A DNA stretch of 6,357 nt from Pseudomonadota bacterium. Lineage in GTDB: Bacteria > Myxococcota > Polyangia > Polyangiales > Polyangiaceae. The DNA lies in contig JAEZYO010000784.1 of assembly GCA_023419055.1 (NCBI GenBank), positions 1 through 6,357 on the forward strand. The letters are read 5' to 3'. This document shows, in pieces, positions 4,713 through 6,357 of the stretch (positions within the stretch are counted from its first letter, which is position 1; every line of letters begins with the position of its first letter). Below the pieces are notes generated by a model. It did no database searches. It saw only the letters and a program-made list of their open reading frames with translations, and was not told the origin of the DNA. A program made the translations under genes and the position numbers.

Positions 4713-6357
4713 CAAGACGTTCCCCCTCCCCCGCCGCCTCCTCCACCCGCGCCCGATCAATCGGCCCCCGCGCAGCCGAACCCTTATGGTCAACCTCAAG
4801 CGCAGCCGTCGCCGTACGGTCAACCACCTGCGCAAGATCCTTACGCTCAACCGGCGCAACCGGCCGCGAGCGCCGAAGGCTCCGCGCAGGGCTCTTGGGG
4901 AGCAAGCAGCGGTTGGGGCGCGACCGGTACCGCGGAAGCGGCGGCACCCGAGGGAGAAGAGAGCGAAGAGACCGCGACGCCCGAGGACGCATCCGACGAA
5001 GAGCGTGCTTGGCGCGAAGCTTCGCTCCGCGAGCACAACAGCCTGAGCGGGAGCACCGGCCTGCTCCACCTCGTGGCTCCCAGCTCCGGCGCGCCGGGCA
5101 CGTTCCGCGTCTCCTTCATGCCGTCGTACTTCGCCGCGACGGGCTTCCTCTGTAACAGTACGACCCCCTGCCCGACCTTTACGACCACCGAGAGCGCCTC
5201 GCGCGAAGACTCGGTCGATCGCGTGGGCGTGCACCTCGGCCTGTCGGCGACGCCGTGGCCGTTCCTCGAGGCGTACATCGGCTTCCACAACAGCGCGACG
5301 AGCGACGATCGCAGCCAGCCGCAGCTGCTTCAGGTGCTCGGCGACACGAACTTCGGCGTGAAGGCCTTCATGCCCTCGGAGCCGGATCAGATCTTCCAAT
5401 TCGGTGGCGCGCTCGATCTCTATCTCTTGAACGGGATGGGCGGCGTCGGCGTCGACGGCAGCGGTACGAGCTTCGGGATCAAGGGCATGGCCGCGCTCGC
5501 GCTCGACCGCCGCTCGGATCCCGAGAAGGCGATCCCCGCGCGCTTTCACGTGAACATGGGCTACCTCTTCGACAACTCGGCCTCGCTGGTCGAAGATCTC
5601 GAGACCGAGGAGCCGCCCGAGGGCAGAGGTCGGAACATCTCGCGCATCGAGCGCTTCGGGCTCGACATCAACCGAGTCGATTTCTTCCAGATCGGGCTCG
5701 GCGGCGAGTTCGTGCACGAGATCGTGAGGCCGTTCATCGAGTGGACGATCGATGTGCCGGTCAACCGCCAGAACTACGTGTGCAACGTGAACGAAGCCGA
5801 AGCGCAGGGCGACGTGTGCCTCGGCGACAATCAGGTCTTCAGCGTGGCCCCCTCGCGCCTCACGCTCGGCGCTCGCGTGTTCCCGTGGAAGGGCCGCGGG
5901 CTCTCGCTGCTCGGCGCCTTCGACATCGGCACCGGAGCGACGTCGGACTTCGTGGACGAGGTCGCGCCAGAGCCGCCTTGGACCTTCTTCTTCGGGCTCG
6001 GCTACTCCGTGGACACCGAGCCGCCGAAGCCGATCATCAAGCGCGTCGAGACGCCCGCCGCCGCGGCGCCTGCACCGATCGCCCCCGACAGTCACGTCGA
6101 GGGCAAGGTCGTCGAGAAGGGCACGGGCGCTCCGGTCGCGAACGCCATCGTCCGCTTCGACGGACGCGCGCTCCCGGGCATGGTGACCGACGAGCAGGGC
6201 GCGTTCACGTCGATCGATCTCGAGCCCGGCACCTACACCTTCAAGGTAACCGCCGTGGGTTATCGCGACGGCCAATGCAGCGCGACGGTCACGCCCACCG
6301 CCCCGGGGAGCGCGCCCGCCGCGGCGCAGCCTGGCCAGCCCGAAGGCGCCCCGCAGC
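4605..6357 (+). CDS. Outer-membrane beta-barrel protein with carboxypeptidase-regulatory-like domain, 3' end beyond window
   Basis: The frame stays open for 584 codons from ATG 4605 to the window edge, with GAGG (4597-4600) 4 nt upstream of the start. Parts in order: a signal peptide with Arg-rich n-region, hydrophobic core ~20-34 and an A-R-A|Q cleavage site after residue 36; nine consecutive prolines (40-48); a Pro/Gln/Tyr-rich stretch with three PY units (NPYGQP, SPYGQP, DPYAQP; 58-86); a Ser/Gly then acidic linker (96-135); and a ~320-residue region (147-469) of alternating short amphipathic strands and loops, typical of an outer-membrane barrel. It contains Cys pairs 183/189 and 393/405 in likely loops. 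An Ala/Pro linker is followed by a CarboxypepD_reg-like Ig-fold domain (~496-562) with the pattern V-x-G-x-V, TGAPVANAIV, TDEQGAF, LEPGTYTFKV, AVGY. A second Ala/Pro/Gln linker begins at 563. The arrangement suggests an OmpA-like peptidoglycan-binding domain may follow, but that is outside the window. Exact function is unknown. Confidence 0.9.
   Translation, partial: MKRSDTVAGRPRGGRARALGYVASTLLGSLAVTARAQDVPPPPPPPPPAPDQSAPAQPNPYGQPQAQPSPYGQPPAQDPYAQPAQPAASAEGSAQGSWGASSGWGATGTAEAAAPEGEESEETATPEDASDEERAWREASLREHNSLSGSTGLLHLVAPSSGAPGTFRVSFMPSYFAATGFLCNSTTPCPTFTTTESASREDSVDRVGVHLGLSATPWPFLEAYIGFHNSATSDDRSQPQLLQVLGDTNFGVKAFMPSEPDQIFQFGGALDLYLLNGMGGVGVDGSGTSFGIKGMAALALDRRSDPEKAIPARFHVNMGYLFDNSASLVEDLETEEPPEGRGRNISRIERFGLDINRVDFFQIGLGGEFVHEIVRPFIEWTIDVPVNRQNYVCNVNEAEAQGDVCLGDNQVFSVAPSRLTLGARVFPWKGRGLSLLGAFDIGTGATSDFVDEVAPEPPWTFFFGLGYSVDTEPPKPIIKRVETPAAAAPAPIAPDSHVEGKVVEKGTGAPVANAIVRFDGRALPGMVTDEQGAFTSIDLEPGTYTFKVTAVGYRDGQCSATVTPTAPGSAPAAAQPGQPEGAPQ
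6090..6290 (+). other. Carboxypeptidase-regulatory-like (Ig-fold) domain
   Basis: Residues ~496-562 of the outer-membrane protein follow the family pattern: a V-x-G-x-V strand, TGAPVANAIV, a TDEQGAF turn, LEPGTYTF, then V-x-A-V-G-Y. In known proteins such beta-sandwich domains are stalks or binding modules, not catalytic. Here the domain lies on the C-terminal, probably periplasmic, side of the barrel between two Ala/Pro-rich linkers. Confidence 0.78.

Noticed and set aside
4614..6275. 553-codon open frame on the minus strand, opposite the outer-membrane protein gene
   Set aside because: It is the mirror of a strongly coding GC-rich plus-strand frame. Its product is a charged Arg/Glu/His/Ala mix without domain pattern, whereas the plus-strand frame has a ribosome site, signal peptide, barrel and a recognisable Ig-like domain.

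Overview
This window is GC-rich DNA with strong third-position GC bias. It holds four protein genes and one partial tRNA gene, most of them encoding cell-envelope or membrane proteins. The long Pro/Gly-rich low-complexity segments, a signal-peptide protein joining a beta-barrel to a carboxypeptidase-regulatory-like domain, and the overall composition suggest a Gram-negative bacterium, most likely of the Myxococcota (Polyangia-like). That placement is inference from style; no marker gene here fixes the taxon.

Layout, left to right. A tRNA-Asn(GTT) gene on the minus strand is cut by the left edge and has a recognisable promoter just upstream. A hairpin terminator separates it from a minus-strand gene (182-1534) for an inner-membrane protein. 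That protein's first ~224 residues are an extreme Pro/Gly repeat region with an aromatic residue every 11 residues, followed by a roughly six-helix membrane domain. A 234-base divergent intergenic region follows. Next comes a plus-strand MOP-superfamily flippase (1769-3385), presumably moving a lipid-linked glycan or similar lipid precursor. It converges, with only 12 bases between stop codons, on a minus-strand ABC-2-type ATPase gene (3398-4342) that has no permease gene in the window. A 262-base divergent intergenic region carrying two inverted repeats leads to a plus-strand outer-membrane protein gene (4605 to beyond 6357). That gene is open at the right edge and covers more than a quarter of the window.

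The genes do not form an operon: every neighbouring protein-gene pair is divergent or convergent, so each is probably transcribed alone. The common theme is the envelope (inner-membrane protein, lipid-linked substrate flippase, ABC exporter ATPase, outer-membrane barrel), but nothing here shows that they act in one pathway. I found no defence system, mobile element, CRISPR array or clearly new multi-gene system. The points most worth following up are the 33-bp/11-residue repeat, the two-fold internal repeat in the membrane domain of the same protein, the orphan ABC ATPase, and the nested dyads in the divergent intergenic regions.
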